Part shown: in pieces, positions 39,506-47,879 of the stretch
How the letters are laid out: each line of letters starts with the position of its first letter
Numbering within the stretch: position 1 is the first letter of the stretch
NCBI GenBank assembly: GCA_023657425.1
Contig: JAGTJW010000001.1
Location: 1,116,001 to 1,180,000 of the forward strand
Reading direction: 5' to 3'
From: Ideonella sp. WA131b
GTDB lineage: Bacteria; Pseudomonadota; Gammaproteobacteria; Burkholderiales; Burkholderiaceae_C
DNA length: 64,000 nt
Notes under the pieces: model-generated
Databases searched by the model: none
What the model was told of the DNA's origin: nothing
What the model saw: only the letters and a program-made list of their open reading frames with translations
Program-made: the position numbers and the translations under genes

Positions 39506-39786
39506 GACTTCTCCTTGCTCAAGGCTCGCTGGGCCCGGTGGGCCCGGTGGGCCAGTGCATGGCGCCGATTGTGGGAAGCGGCGCCGCGCTCCAGGAATTG
39601 CTTTTGTGCGAAACCTGAGTTCACGCCACCGAAACGCACCCGTTGCCGCAGCAACAACGCTGCATGAACGACTTTGAAATGGCAGCAGCGCAAGGCGCGC
39701 GCCACAGTCCGCCGCCACAACGACACGCAATGGAGACAACCCTGGCCCTTGGCAGCTTCGGTCTCCGCGCTTCTCAAGGAAACCCC

Positions 39787-40545
39787 ATGAACAGCCACGA
39801 TCTGCTCGCCGGGCGCACCATCATCGTCACCGGTGCGGCCACCGGCATCGGCCAGGCCTTTGCCATCGGCGCTGCGGCGCAGGGCGCCAACGTCGTCGTC
39901 GCCGACATGAACGCAGCCGACGAGACCGTGGCCACCATCGCAGCCGAGGGCGGCCACGCGCTGGCGGTGCGCGTGGACGTGGCCGACGATGCGTCGTGCC
40001 AGGCCATGGCCCGTGCCGCGCTCGATCGCTTCGGGCGCATCGACGGGTTGGTCAACAACGCGGCGTACTTCCGCGAGGTCAAGCTCACGCCTTTCGAAGA
40101 ACTCGATCCGGCGCAGTGGGACCGCATCTTCCAGGTCAACGTGAAGGGCGTGTGGCACTGCTGCAAGGCGGTGATGCCGGCGATGCGCGAGCGGAAGTCG
40201 GGCGCCATCGTCAACATCGCCTCGGTCGTGGCGGTGGCCGGGCAGCCGGGCTACCTGCACTACGTGGCCACCAAGGGCGCGGTGCTGTCGATGACCAAGG
40301 GTCTGGCCAAGGAGTGCGGCCCCCACGGCGTGCGGGTGAACGTCATCGCGCCGGGCTTCGTGATCACCGACGCCACCAAGAACCGCCCCATCGAATGGCA
40401 GCAGAGCTTTCTGAAGGCGCGGGCGATCTCACGCGAACAGCGCCCCGACGACCTCGTCGGCACGGCGCTTTATCTGATGAGCGACCTTGCCGCCTTCGTC
40501 ACCGGCCAGACCATCGTCGTCGACGGTGGCCACATCATGTATTGA
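39787..40545 (+). CDS. short-chain dehydrogenase/reductase
   Basis: 252 residues from MNSHDLLAGRTIIVTG; the upstream frame is unlike any SDR. Cofactor motif TGAATGIG at 15-22, NNA near 90-92, catalytic Ser146 (NIASV) and YVATK with Tyr159 and Lys163. Asp40 after the second strand (VVVAD) favours NAD over NADP. It oxidises or reduces a hydroxy/keto group, substrate unknown. First gene of a plus-strand run SDR-GST-SnoaL-GST, with a 19-base gap to the next gene. Confidence 0.95.
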   Translation: MNSHDLLAGRTIIVTGAATGIGQAFAIGAAAQGANVVVADMNAADETVATIAAEGGHALAVRVDVADDASCQAMARAALDRFGRIDGLVNNAAYFREVKLTPFEELDPAQWDRIFQVNVKGVWHCCKAVMPAMRERKSGAIVNIASVVAVAGQPGYLHYVATKGAVLSMTKGLAKECGPHGVRVNVIAPGFVITDATKNRPIEWQQSFLKARAISREQRPDDLVGTALYLMSDLAAFVTGQTIVVDGGHIMY

Positions 40546-40564
40546 GCATTCCAAGGGCACCACC

Positions 40565-41500
40565 ATGAGCGACATCATCCTGCACCACTACCCCTTCTCC
40601 AGCTTCAGCGAGAAGGTGCGCGCCGCACTGGGCTACAAGGGCCTGGCGTGGAAATCGGTCGAGATCGCCGGCCTGCCGCCGCGCCCGCTGCTGACGCCAC
40701 TGACCGGCGGCTACCGCCGCGCGCCGGTGCTGCAGGTGGGGGCCGACATCTACTGCGACACCAACGTGATCCTCCCGGCGCTCGACCGCCTGCACCCCAC
40801 GAAGACGCTCACCCCGCGTGGCAGCGAGGGCGTGGCGCAGGGTCTGGGCTTCGCCTGGGAACGCCAGATGTGGATCCCCACCATCGGCGTGCTGGTGCAC
40901 TACATCGGCGAGCACATCCCACCCGAGTTTCTGAAGGACCGCAAAGAGGGCTACCTGATGCTGGACATCAGCAAAGAGGCCATGGCGCCGCAATTCGGTG
41001 CCCACGTGCAGTTCGTGCGCGCGCAGATCGCGTGGCTGAACCGGGCGCTCGGCGCGCGGCCTTTCCTGTTTGGCGACGCGCCCAGCGCGGCCGACCTGGC
41101 CTGCTGGCAGACGATCTGGCTGCTGCGCAAGAACTGTCCGCCCGAGGTGGAAGCGCTGCTGGGCCTGGCACCGCTGGTGCCCTGGTACGAGCGCATCGAG
41201 GCCTTCGGCCAGGGCACGCCGACGCCGATGACGGCCGAGCAAGCCTTCGAGGCGGCGTGCCGTGCGCAGCCGCTGCCGGTGACGCACCTTCACGCGGATG
41301 GTGATGGCGGCGGCGATGGCGGCGGCTTGAAGGCGGGGTCGATGGTGGCCGTCACGCCCGACGACAACGCCCGCGTGTCGGTGCAGGGCCGACTCGTCGC
41401 CGCCGGCAGTGATGAGATCGTCATCCACCGCCATGACACGCAAGCCGGCGACCTGCACATCCACTTCCCGCGGCTCGGCTTCGATGCCGTGGCTGCTTGA
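40565..41500 (+). CDS. glutathione S-transferase with C-terminal extension
   Basis: 311 residues. N-terminal thioredoxin-fold domain: MSDIILHHYPFSSFSEKVRA, RAPVLQVGADIYCDTNVIL. The helical GST domain follows to about residue 235 (FLFGDAPSAADLACWQTIW). The remainder is unusual: a Gly/Asp linker (DGDGGGDGGG) joined to about 55 residues of beta-type sequence (VAVTPDDNARVSVQGRLVAA, IVIHRHDTQAGDLHIHFP) that could be a small fused domain. It lies 19 bases after the SDR. An SDR with GSTs recalls lignin ether cleavage (LigD with LigE/F), but that is only an analogy. Confidence 0.88.
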   Translation: MSDIILHHYPFSSFSEKVRAALGYKGLAWKSVEIAGLPPRPLLTPLTGGYRRAPVLQVGADIYCDTNVILPALDRLHPTKTLTPRGSEGVAQGLGFAWERQMWIPTIGVLVHYIGEHIPPEFLKDRKEGYLMLDISKEAMAPQFGAHVQFVRAQIAWLNRALGARPFLFGDAPSAADLACWQTIWLLRKNCPPEVEALLGLAPLVPWYERIEAFGQGTPTPMTAEQAFEAACRAQPLPVTHLHADGDGGGDGGGLKAGSMVAVTPDDNARVSVQGRLVAAGSDEIVIHRHDTQAGDLHIHFPRLGFDAVAA

Positions 41501-41522
41501 ACCCAAGCCGAGAGGAGACACC

Positions 41523-41939
41523 ATGAGCACCCTGGAAACCAACAAGCAGATCTGCCGCGACTACTTCAAGGCCTTCCTCGCGCGGGACACCGCGTGGATG
41601 GCCCGGCACATCGCACCCGACTTCGTGCGGCACGACCCGGGCCTGCCGTTCGAGGTGCGCGGCCCGCAGGGCGTGGCGCAACTGCACGATGCGCTGCTGC
41701 CGGCATTCCCCGACATGGAGCTGCCGCTGCAGGACTTTGTGGCCGAAGGCGAGAAGGTGCTGGTGCGCCTGCGCGTGCAGGCCACCCACACGGGCGCCTT
41801 CGGCGACATGGCCGCCACCGGCCGGCGCATCGACATTGGCGTGCTCGACCTGTTCCAGATCCGCGACGGCGTGCTCGTGGAGCACTGGGCGCTGCTGGAC
41901 AACCTGGGCATGCTCAAGCAACTGGGCGCGATCCCTTGA
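41523..41939 (+). CDS. SnoaL-like/NTF2-fold protein (ester cyclase family)
   Basis: 138 residues: TNKQICRDYFKAFLARDTAW, HIAPDFVRHDPGLP, HDALLPAFPDMELPLQDFVA, VLVRLRVQATHTGAFGDMAA and ALLDNLGMLKQLGAIP. This is the SnoaL polyketide-cyclase-like pattern of the NTF2 fold. These proteins are isomerases, cyclases or binding proteins. It lies 22 bases after the first GST gene in the same operon; the specific reaction is unknown. Confidence 0.85.
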   Translation: MSTLETNKQICRDYFKAFLARDTAWMARHIAPDFVRHDPGLPFEVRGPQGVAQLHDALLPAFPDMELPLQDFVAEGEKVLVRLRVQATHTGAFGDMAATGRRIDIGVLDLFQIRDGVLVEHWALLDNLGMLKQLGAIP

Positions 41940-42038
41940 CCCCCCCGCAGCGCCTGCGGCGCTCCCCCCAGGGGGCGCCGCCAGCGGCCCGGCAGAGCCG
42001 GCTCCGCGGCGGCCGCTTGAATCGACTGGAGACCACCT
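41940..42038. repeat. GC-rich palindromic intergenic repeat
   Basis: Contains GCAGCGCCTGCGGCGCT, then CCCCCCAGGGGG and further GC palindromes in under 100 bases. It is of the kind scattered between genes in Burkholderiales chromosomes. It separates the SnoaL-like gene from the second GST gene and could form a transcript hairpin. Confidence 0.5.
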
Positions 42039-42659
42039 ATGCAGTTGCTGGCCAACACCACCTCGCCCTTCGTGCGCATTGCGCGCGTGGCGCTGATCGA
42101 GAAGGGCTTCGACCTCGACCCCGTGATCGTCGACCCCTGGGCCGACGACACGCGCCTGCGCGCGGCCAACGTGGCCACACGCGTGCCCACGCTGGTGCTG
42201 GACGACGGCACGCCGCTGACCGAGGCCCTGCTCATCGTGCAGTGGCTGGAAGCCGTGCGCCCGGCGCCCGACAACCCCAGCCTGCTGGGGCCTGCGTCGG
42301 CTGCCGCCGGCGTGCTGTCGCGCGCCGGCGTGGCGATGGGCGCGATCGAAGCCGCGGTGGTGACCATCATCACGCGCAAAGTCACCGCGCCGGTGCTGTT
42401 TGATGAAACGCCGGTCGGCCTGCGGCGGCGGCGCTCGATGATCGAAGGCATGCAGCGCCTGGAAGCGCAGGCTGCGGCCATCGCCAGGGGCGGCCCGCCG
42501 ACTCTGGACGCCATCACAGCGGTGACGCTGTACGACTATCAGCAGTTGCGCTTTGCCGACCAGCCCTGGCTGCCGGCCACGCCGGGCTTGGCAGCGCTGG
42601 CGGCGTCATGGAATGCGAGGGCTTCGTTCGCGCAGACCCGGCCCTACGTGCCGGTGTGA
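42039..42659 (+). CDS. glutathione S-transferase family protein
   Basis: 206 residues. N-terminal domain: MQLLANTTSPFVRIARVALI and VPTLVLDDGTPLTEALLIVQ, with the cis-proline in RVPTL and the acidic-serine-like turn replaced by LTEAL. The helical domain is shorter than usual and ends in LAALAASWNARASFAQTRPY. Probable glutathione-dependent enzyme of the SDR-GST-SnoaL cluster; the preceding gene is 99 bases away across a GC-rich repeat. Confidence 0.9.
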   Translation: MQLLANTTSPFVRIARVALIEKGFDLDPVIVDPWADDTRLRAANVATRVPTLVLDDGTPLTEALLIVQWLEAVRPAPDNPSLLGPASAAAGVLSRAGVAMGAIEAAVVTIITRKVTAPVLFDETPVGLRRRRSMIEGMQRLEAQAAAIARGGPPTLDAITAVTLYDYQQLRFADQPWLPATPGLAALAASWNARASFAQTRPYVPV

Positions 42660-42662
42660 CGC

Positions 42663-43565
42663 TCAGCCGCCTGCGGCCTGCGCCGCGGCGGTCTCCAGGT
42701 ACAGGACCAGTTCGCCCAGCGGCGTGCGCGCCGGCGGCTGGCTGCGCGTGCAGACCAGCATGCGCCGCAAGGCCCAATCGTCGCTGAGCGGCAGCACCTT
42801 CAGCTGCATGGACGGGGCAAAGCTGCGGGCCGCCGCCATTGGCAGGATGCCGATGCCCAGCCGCGCCTCGACGGCGCGGCAGACGGCCTCGAAGCTGCGC
42901 ACCTGCACCCGCAGCGCCATCGCGCGCGACTGCTGTGCCGCCTGGGCCGAGAGCAGGCGCGTCAAGGTGCTGCTGCCTTCGAGCCCGACCAGGTCGCGCT
43001 CGAGCAGGTCGTTGAACACCACGGTGTCTGCATCGAGCGTGTCGTCGCAGCGCACGACGGCGGCCAGCTGGTCGCTGCGGTAGGGGCGCGTCCACAGACC
43101 CGTGGTGTCGCAGCCTTCGACGACAACGCCCAGCTCAGCCTCGCCGCTGCGCACGCGGCGCACGGCTTCCTCGCTCCAGCATTCCTCCAGCACGATGCGC
43201 GCCTGGGGATGGGCCCCCTGGAAGCCCGCCACGTCGGCCGGCAGAAACTGCGTCATGGCCGAGGTGTTGCCGTGCACCCGCAGCACCGCGTGCTGACCGC
43301 TGGCGTAGTTGGCCATCTCGGCGCGCATCTGGTGCACACCCGCCACCACCTCGCGCGCCAGCCTCAGCAGATGGTCGCCCGCGGGCGTGAGCTGCAGGCC
43401 GCGCGAATGGCGCTCGAACAGCGTGGCCTTGAACTGGTGCTCCAGCAAAGACAGGCGCCGGCTCGCGGCCGGCACGGTGATGTGGCCGGCCTCGGCCGCA
43501 CGCGTGAGGTTGCCCAGGTCGGCGGCTCGCACGAAGAGCGCAAGGGAGTCGATGTCCGGCAGCAT
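42663..43565 (-). CDS. LysR-type transcriptional regulator
   Basis: 300 residues from MLPDIDSLALFVRAADLGNL; codons upstream overlap the ALDH remnant and do not fit. HTH: TRAAEAGHITVPAASRRLSL then LEHQFKATLFERHSRGLQLT. The substrate-binding domain follows (LRVHGNTSAMTQFLPADVAG, GEAELGVVVEG, ARLGIGILPMAAAR). It is convergent with the GST gene (3-base gap) and divergent from the decayed aldehyde dehydrogenase, so it probably controlled that gene and perhaps the catabolic cluster. Confidence 0.93.
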   Translation of the reverse strand: MLPDIDSLALFVRAADLGNLTRAAEAGHITVPAASRRLSLLEHQFKATLFERHSRGLQLTPAGDHLLRLAREVVAGVHQMRAEMANYASGQHAVLRVHGNTSAMTQFLPADVAGFQGAHPQARIVLEECWSEEAVRRVRSGEAELGVVVEGCDTTGLWTRPYRSDQLAAVVRCDDTLDADTVVFNDLLERDLVGLEGSSTLTRLLSAQAAQQSRAMALRVQVRSFEAVCRAVEARLGIGILPMAAARSFAPSMQLKVLPLSDDWALRRMLVCTRSQPPARTPLGELVLYLETAAAQAAGG

Positions 43566-43654
43566 GGCGGGATTGTGGCGCCGCCTGACCTGCATTGCGC
43601 TGCGCGCAAGGCGCCGTTGCCGAGTTTCCAATTCCCTCCGGAGGTGCTGCGTGC

Positions 43655-44701
43655 CGACAGTGCCTGGCGGTGGCCGCCGCACGCGCGGCACTCGACGGCC
43701 CGTGGGGCCGCATGACGGCCACCGAGCGCGGCCGGGTGCTGGTGACGATCGGCGAGATGGTGCTCGGGCACGAGGAAGAACTGGCGCAGATCGAGGCGCG
43801 CGACACCGGCAAGCCGATGACGACCGCACGCAACGACATCAAGGTGCGGGGCCGCACCGTGGCACCGGCGCTGGCCATGGGCAACGCCACGGTGCTGAAG
43901 CCGGCCGAGGACACCAGCCTGTCTGCGCTGCGCATTGCCGAGCTGGCCACCGCGGCGGGCTTGCCCGAGGGCGCGCTGCACATCGTCACCGGCCTCGGTG
44001 AAGAAGCCGGCGCGGCGCTGGCCGGGCACCTGGGCATCGACTTCATCTCCTTCACCGGCAGCAACGAGGTGGGCACGCTGGTGCAGCAGGCGGCGGCCCG
44101 CAACGCCGTGAAGTGCGTGCTGGAGCTGGGCGGCAAGTCGCCGCGGAACCAGGCGCGTGCCGCCGGCATCGCGGTACTGGCCGAAGGCTCGATTGCCGCA
44201 GACGCGCCGAGGACCGGCTGCTGCGTCAGGCCCACGCTGTTCGGCCCTGTGCCGCGCGACGCGGCCCTGGCCCGAGAAGAGGTCTTCGGCCCGGTGCTGG
44301 CGGCGATGCCCTTCGACGACGAAGCCGATGCGATCCGTCTGGCCAACGGCACCGACTACGGTTTGCTGGCCGCCGTGTGGACCGAAAGCGCCGGCCGCTT
44401 GCAGCGCGTGGCCAAGGCCGTGAAGGCCGGCCAGGTGTTCATGAACGGCTACGGCGCCGGCGGCGGCGTGGAGCTGCCGTTTGGTGGCACCAAGCGCAGC
44501 GGTCACGGCCGGGAGAAGGGCTTGCTGGCGCTCGAAGAGATGAGCACCACCAAGACACTCGTTCACTTTCACGGCTGGGAGCGTGGGCGGCAGAAATCCA
44601 GCCCCGCGCCGGCCCAACGCGGGGCTGGATTTCTGCCGCCTACGCTTCTAGGATGCCGCCAGCCCCGCCCTCGGCAGCTGCGCCCCCCGCCATGTCCGTG
44701 A
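43655..44701 (+). pseudogene. aldehyde dehydrogenase with in-frame deletions
   Basis: Recognisable blocks in order are AAARAALDGPWGRMTATERG, EARDTGKPM, TVLKPAEDTSLSALRIAELA, FISFTGSNEVG, LELGGKSP, VRPTLFGPVPRD, EEVFGPVLAAMPFDDE, FGGTKRSGHGREKG. A normal enzyme has about 480 residues. Here the N-terminus is missing, about 60 residues are lost after TTARNDIK (including the PWN motif), and about 100 are lost after GGKSP (including the catalytic cysteine). All cuts keep one reading frame, which then runs into the repeat at 44581. It cannot be an active dehydrogenase. Confidence 0.85.
44581..44645. repeat. 28-bp inverted repeat (REP-like hairpin)
   Basis: GCGTGGGCGGCAGAAATCCA at 44581 with GCCCCGCG to 44608 faces its complement at 44618-44645, with one G-T pair and a 9-base loop. 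The same arm occurs once more at 58355-58383. Position after the ALDH remnant and before the HDOD gene suggests a mobile or REP-type repeat that may also stop transcription. Confidence 0.75.
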
Positions 44702-45516
44702 ACCCCGAACTCCGCAAGCTCGACATCGACATCCCCTCGCAGCCGCACGCGCTGCTGCAACTGTCGCTGCTGCTGGCCGAGGACGACATCAATCTGCAGG
44801 CCGCGGCGGCGCTGATCCAGTCCGACATGGCGCTGGCCGCGGCGGTGATGCGGGCGCTGAACTCGTCGCTCTACGGCCTGAAGGGCCGGGTGCAAAGCGT
44901 GCAGCAGGCCATGACCTACCTGGGCCTGCGCGAGGTCGCGGCGATCACCTTCGAGATGGGTCTGCGCGCGGCGTTTGCACCGGCGCGCGAGCTCGACCCG
45001 ATCTGGAAGCGGGCCGCCTGGCGGGGCAAGGTCATGGCGCGGCTGGCGCAGCCGCTGTCCGAGGACGCCTGGGGGGCGCACTCGGCGGGGCTGTTCGAGG
45101 AGTGCGGCAAGGCGGTGCTGTTCCGCCATGCGCCCGACCACTACCGGGCCATGCTGCGCGCCGCCACCGACGACGCCGCACTGGCCGAGATGGAACGCGC
45201 CGGTTTTGGCGTGAGTCACGACGCGCTGGGCGCGGCGCTGTGCGAGAGCTGGGGCCTGGGCGCGGCGGCCGTGCACAGCGTGCGCCATCACGTCGCGGCT
45301 CAGGCCACGCGCGAGCTGCCTCCGCCGCCTGCCCGGCGCGGTCTGTGCGCGCTGTCGGTCCTGGCCCATTTGGTGGAGACCGATCCCGACGACGCCGAGA
45401 CGGCGGCCGCGGCCATTGCCGTGCAGGCCGGGTTCGAGCCAGACCGGGTGTTGCAGGCGCTGCAGAGCGAGCTGGCGCGGCGCAACGAGTCTGCGGCGAA
45501 AGACCGCGCCGACTGA
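44653..45516 (+). CDS. HDOD-domain protein
   Basis: 287 residues; MSVNPELRKLDIDIPSQPHA at 44692 is an equally possible start. The HDOD signature is clear: LQLSLLLAEDDINLQAAAAL, IQSDMALAAAVMRALNSSLY, GRVQSVQQAMTYLGLREVAA, then HSAGLFEECGKAVLFRHAPD. HDOD domains are catalytically dead HD-like folds that act in signalling, often in motility or cyclic-di-GMP circuits. No output domain is attached. It stands alone between a hairpin repeat and the acyl-CoA synthetase gene (88-base gap). Confidence 0.88.
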   Translation: MPPAPPSAAAPPAMSVNPELRKLDIDIPSQPHALLQLSLLLAEDDINLQAAAALIQSDMALAAAVMRALNSSLYGLKGRVQSVQQAMTYLGLREVAAITFEMGLRAAFAPARELDPIWKRAAWRGKVMARLAQPLSEDAWGAHSAGLFEECGKAVLFRHAPDHYRAMLRAATDDAALAEMERAGFGVSHDALGAALCESWGLGAAAVHSVRHHVAAQATRELPPPPARRGLCALSVLAHLVETDPDDAETAAAAIAVQAGFEPDRVLQALQSELARRNESAAKDRAD

Positions 45517-45604
45517 GGAAAGCCCGCTGGCGGCCCGCCCGGGCCTTTGGGTACGCTGCCGGCACTTGCATCAACCCGGAGCGGGCTGCCGAGCCTGTCC
45601 ACCC

Positions 45605-47302
45605 ATGGCCGTTTCCGTATCGCTCGACGCCCTGGCCCTGCAGCGGCTGTACCACTGGGAAAGCACGACGCCCGACAAGATCGCGTTCACGCAGCCGATG
45701 GGCGGTGGGCAGGTCGTGGAGTTCACCTGGCGCCAGGTGATGGACCAGGCGCGCCGCATGGCCGCCCACCTGCAGAGCCTGGGCCTGCAGCCTGGCGACA
45801 AGGTGGCGCTGCTGAGCAAGAACACGGCGCACTGGCTGATGAGCGACTTCGCCATCTGGCTGGGCGGCTTCGTCTCGGTGCCGCTGTACCCCACGCTGGC
45901 CGCCGGCACGATCCGCCAGATCCTCGAGCACAGCGAGAGCAAGCTGCTGTTCGTGGGCAAGCTCGACGGCTGGGAAGGCATGAAGCCCGGCATCCCTGCC
46001 GGCCTGCCCTGCATCCACCACCCGCTGAGCCCGGATGACGCCAAGAAGAGCTATCCCGGCTGGGACGCCATCGTCGCCAGGACCGAGCCGCTCAAGGGCA
46101 ACCCGGTGCGCCCGGCCGACGAGCTGGCCACCATCATGTACACCAGCGGCACCACGGGTGCGCCCAAGGGCGTGATGCACAGCTTCGGCACCTTCGCCTG
46201 GGGTGTGCAGAGCGGCTTGAAGCGCGTGCCGGCCATCAACCGCAGCGCGCGCATGCTGAGCTACCTGCCGCTGTCGCACGTGGCCGAGCGCGCGCTGGTG
46301 GAGCACGGCATCCTGGCCACCGGTATGCACTTGTACTTCGCCGAGAGCCTGGACACCTTCACCGCCGACCTGCAGCGCGCACGGCCCACGGTGTTCTTCA
46401 GCGTGCCGCGCCTGTGGGTGAAGTTCCAGCAGGGCATCAGCGCCAAGATGCCGCCGAAGAAGCTGGACCTGATGCTGTCCATTCCCATCCTCGGCGGCAT
46501 CGTGCGCAAGAAGATCCTCACCGCCCTGGGCCTGCAGGAGTGCGCGTTCGCCGCGGGCGGTGCCGCGCCGATGCCGCCGGACCTGCTGCGCTGGTACAAC
46601 AGGCTGGGACTGGATCTCGTCGAGGTCTACGGCATGACCGAGAACTGCGGCGTCAGCCACGCCACGCTGCCGGGCAAGCAGCGCCCGGGTACCGTGGGCC
46701 TGCCCTACGACGGTGTGCAATGCCGCATCGACCCCGCCACCGGCGAGATCCAGATGAAGGCGCCCTGCCTGATGCTCGGCTACTACAAGGAGCCCGAGCT
46801 CACGAAGCAGGCCTTCACCGACGACGGCTGGCTGCGCACCGGCGACAAGGGCACGCTCGACGGCGAGGGCAACCTCAAGATCACCGGCCGCGTGAAGGAC
46901 CTGTTCAAGACGAGCAAGGGCAAGTATGTGGCGCCCGCGCCCATCGAGGACCGGCTCGTCATGCACAGCGCCATCGAGGCCTGCTGCGTCACCGGCGCCA
47001 ACCTGGGGCAGCCGCTGGCGCTGGCCATGCTCAACGTCGATGCCAGCCGCAAGGCGGGCAGCGCCGAGGGCCGCTCCGAGCTCGAGGCCTCGCTCGCGGC
47101 CCACGTCAAGGCCATCAACGAGCAGCTCGACCCGCACGAGCAGCTCGACTGCCTGGTCGTCACGGCCGAGGGCTGGACGGTGGACAACGACCTCATCACG
47201 CCGACCTTCAAGGTCAAGCGCAACCGCATCGAGGACCTGTTCGCGAAGAACTACGACGCCTGGGTGGGCATGCGCAAGACCGTGGTCTGGCAAAAAGCCT
47301 GA
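45605..47302 (+). CDS. AMP-binding long-chain acyl-CoA synthetase
   Basis: 565 residues from MAVSVSLDALALQRLYHWES. ANL-superfamily motifs: YTSGTTGAPKGVMHSF at 179-194, YGMTENCG, WLRTGDKGTLDGEGNLKITG and RVKDLFKTSKGKYVAPAPIE. The overall pattern follows the bubblegum/FadD15-like branch of long-chain synthetases. It activates a carboxylic acid through an acyl-AMP to the CoA thioester. The exact chain length is not readable. Monocistronic as far as seen. Confidence 0.93.
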   Translation: MAVSVSLDALALQRLYHWESTTPDKIAFTQPMGGGQVVEFTWRQVMDQARRMAAHLQSLGLQPGDKVALLSKNTAHWLMSDFAIWLGGFVSVPLYPTLAAGTIRQILEHSESKLLFVGKLDGWEGMKPGIPAGLPCIHHPLSPDDAKKSYPGWDAIVARTEPLKGNPVRPADELATIMYTSGTTGAPKGVMHSFGTFAWGVQSGLKRVPAINRSARMLSYLPLSHVAERALVEHGILATGMHLYFAESLDTFTADLQRARPTVFFSVPRLWVKFQQGISAKMPPKKLDLMLSIPILGGIVRKKILTALGLQECAFAAGGAAPMPPDLLRWYNRLGLDLVEVYGMTENCGVSHATLPGKQRPGTVGLPYDGVQCRIDPATGEIQMKAPCLMLGYYKEPELTKQAFTDDGWLRTGDKGTLDGEGNLKITGRVKDLFKTSKGKYVAPAPIEDRLVMHSAIEACCVTGANLGQPLALAMLNVDASRKAGSAEGRSELEASLAAHVKAINEQLDPHEQLDCLVVTAEGWTVDNDLITPTFKVKRNRIEDLFAKNYDAWVGMRKTVVWQKA

Positions 47303-47359
47303 GGTCGCAGCCGCCCGGGCTGTTCGCACCGCTCCGGGCCGCTCGCACTGTTCAGGTTT

Positions 47360-47797
47360 TCAGCGGTTGGCGGCCGGCGCCACGGGCGGCAGCGCGCTCG
47401 CCGGGTTCGGCAGGCTGATCCCGGGGCCGAGCGGGATGTCTTCGGTCAGCGTGACCTGGGTGACGAAGTGCCGCGTGTCGCCGAAGCAGGTGGTGGGCAG
47501 GCCGACCTTCTCTTCGTAGTGCAGCGCCACGCGCTTGCCGATGTGGCGCGTAATGTCGGCGGCCACGGCGTCGTCGTGCACCGTGAAGAGGAACTTCTCC
47601 GCCGTGCTGCCGGGCAGCGAGACGAGCGAGAGCTCGCCCTCCCAGGTCTTGCACAGCCAGCCCTTTTTGCTGAGCTTCTGCACCCAGCCGGCGCGCTCGC
47701 CCTCGGAGTAGTTCCAGCTCAGGGCCGCCCAGATCCAGGCCGCGGCCAGCAGGGCCAGCACGAGCAGCGGCACGAGCACGAACTTCAGCAGCTTCAT
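47360..47797 (-). CDS. hypothetical protein with N-terminal membrane anchor
   Basis: 145 residues. A hydrophobic segment at 5-27 (FVLVPLLVLALLAAAWIWAA) is a signal anchor; the rest is periplasmic with LSKKGWLCKTWEGELSLVSL, FLFTVHDDAVAADITRHIGK and LHYEEKVGLPTTCFGDTRHF, a pattern common to conserved unknown proteins of Burkholderiales. Two cysteines could pair. Function unknown. It faces the acyl-CoA synthetase convergently and follows the binding-protein gene on the minus strand. Confidence 0.8.
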   Translation of the reverse strand: MKLLKFVLVPLLVLALLAAAWIWAALSWNYSEGERAGWVQKLSKKGWLCKTWEGELSLVSLPGSTAEKFLFTVHDDAVAADITRHIGKRVALHYEEKVGLPTTCFGDTRHFVTQVTLTEDIPLGPGISLPNPASALPPVAPAANR

Positions 47798-47816
47798 GCC
47801 GCCGGATGATAGGCGG

Positions 47817-47859
47817 CCCGCGTCAGGGCCCGCGTCAGGCCCCGCGTCAGGCCCCGCGC
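47817..47859. repeat. 12-bp tandem repeat
   Basis: CCCGCGTCAGG units begin at 47817, 47829 and 47841, with a decayed fourth. They lie between the hypothetical membrane-anchored gene and the binding-protein stop. Short slippage-type array; no function assigned. Confidence 0.6.
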
Positions 47860-47879
47860 GGGCCGCCCGGCAGGCCCGC

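Noticed and set aside
44581..44645. Rho-independent terminator
   Set aside because: The stem is strong but no run of T follows on either strand, and the arm is repeated elsewhere, so it is listed as a repeat.
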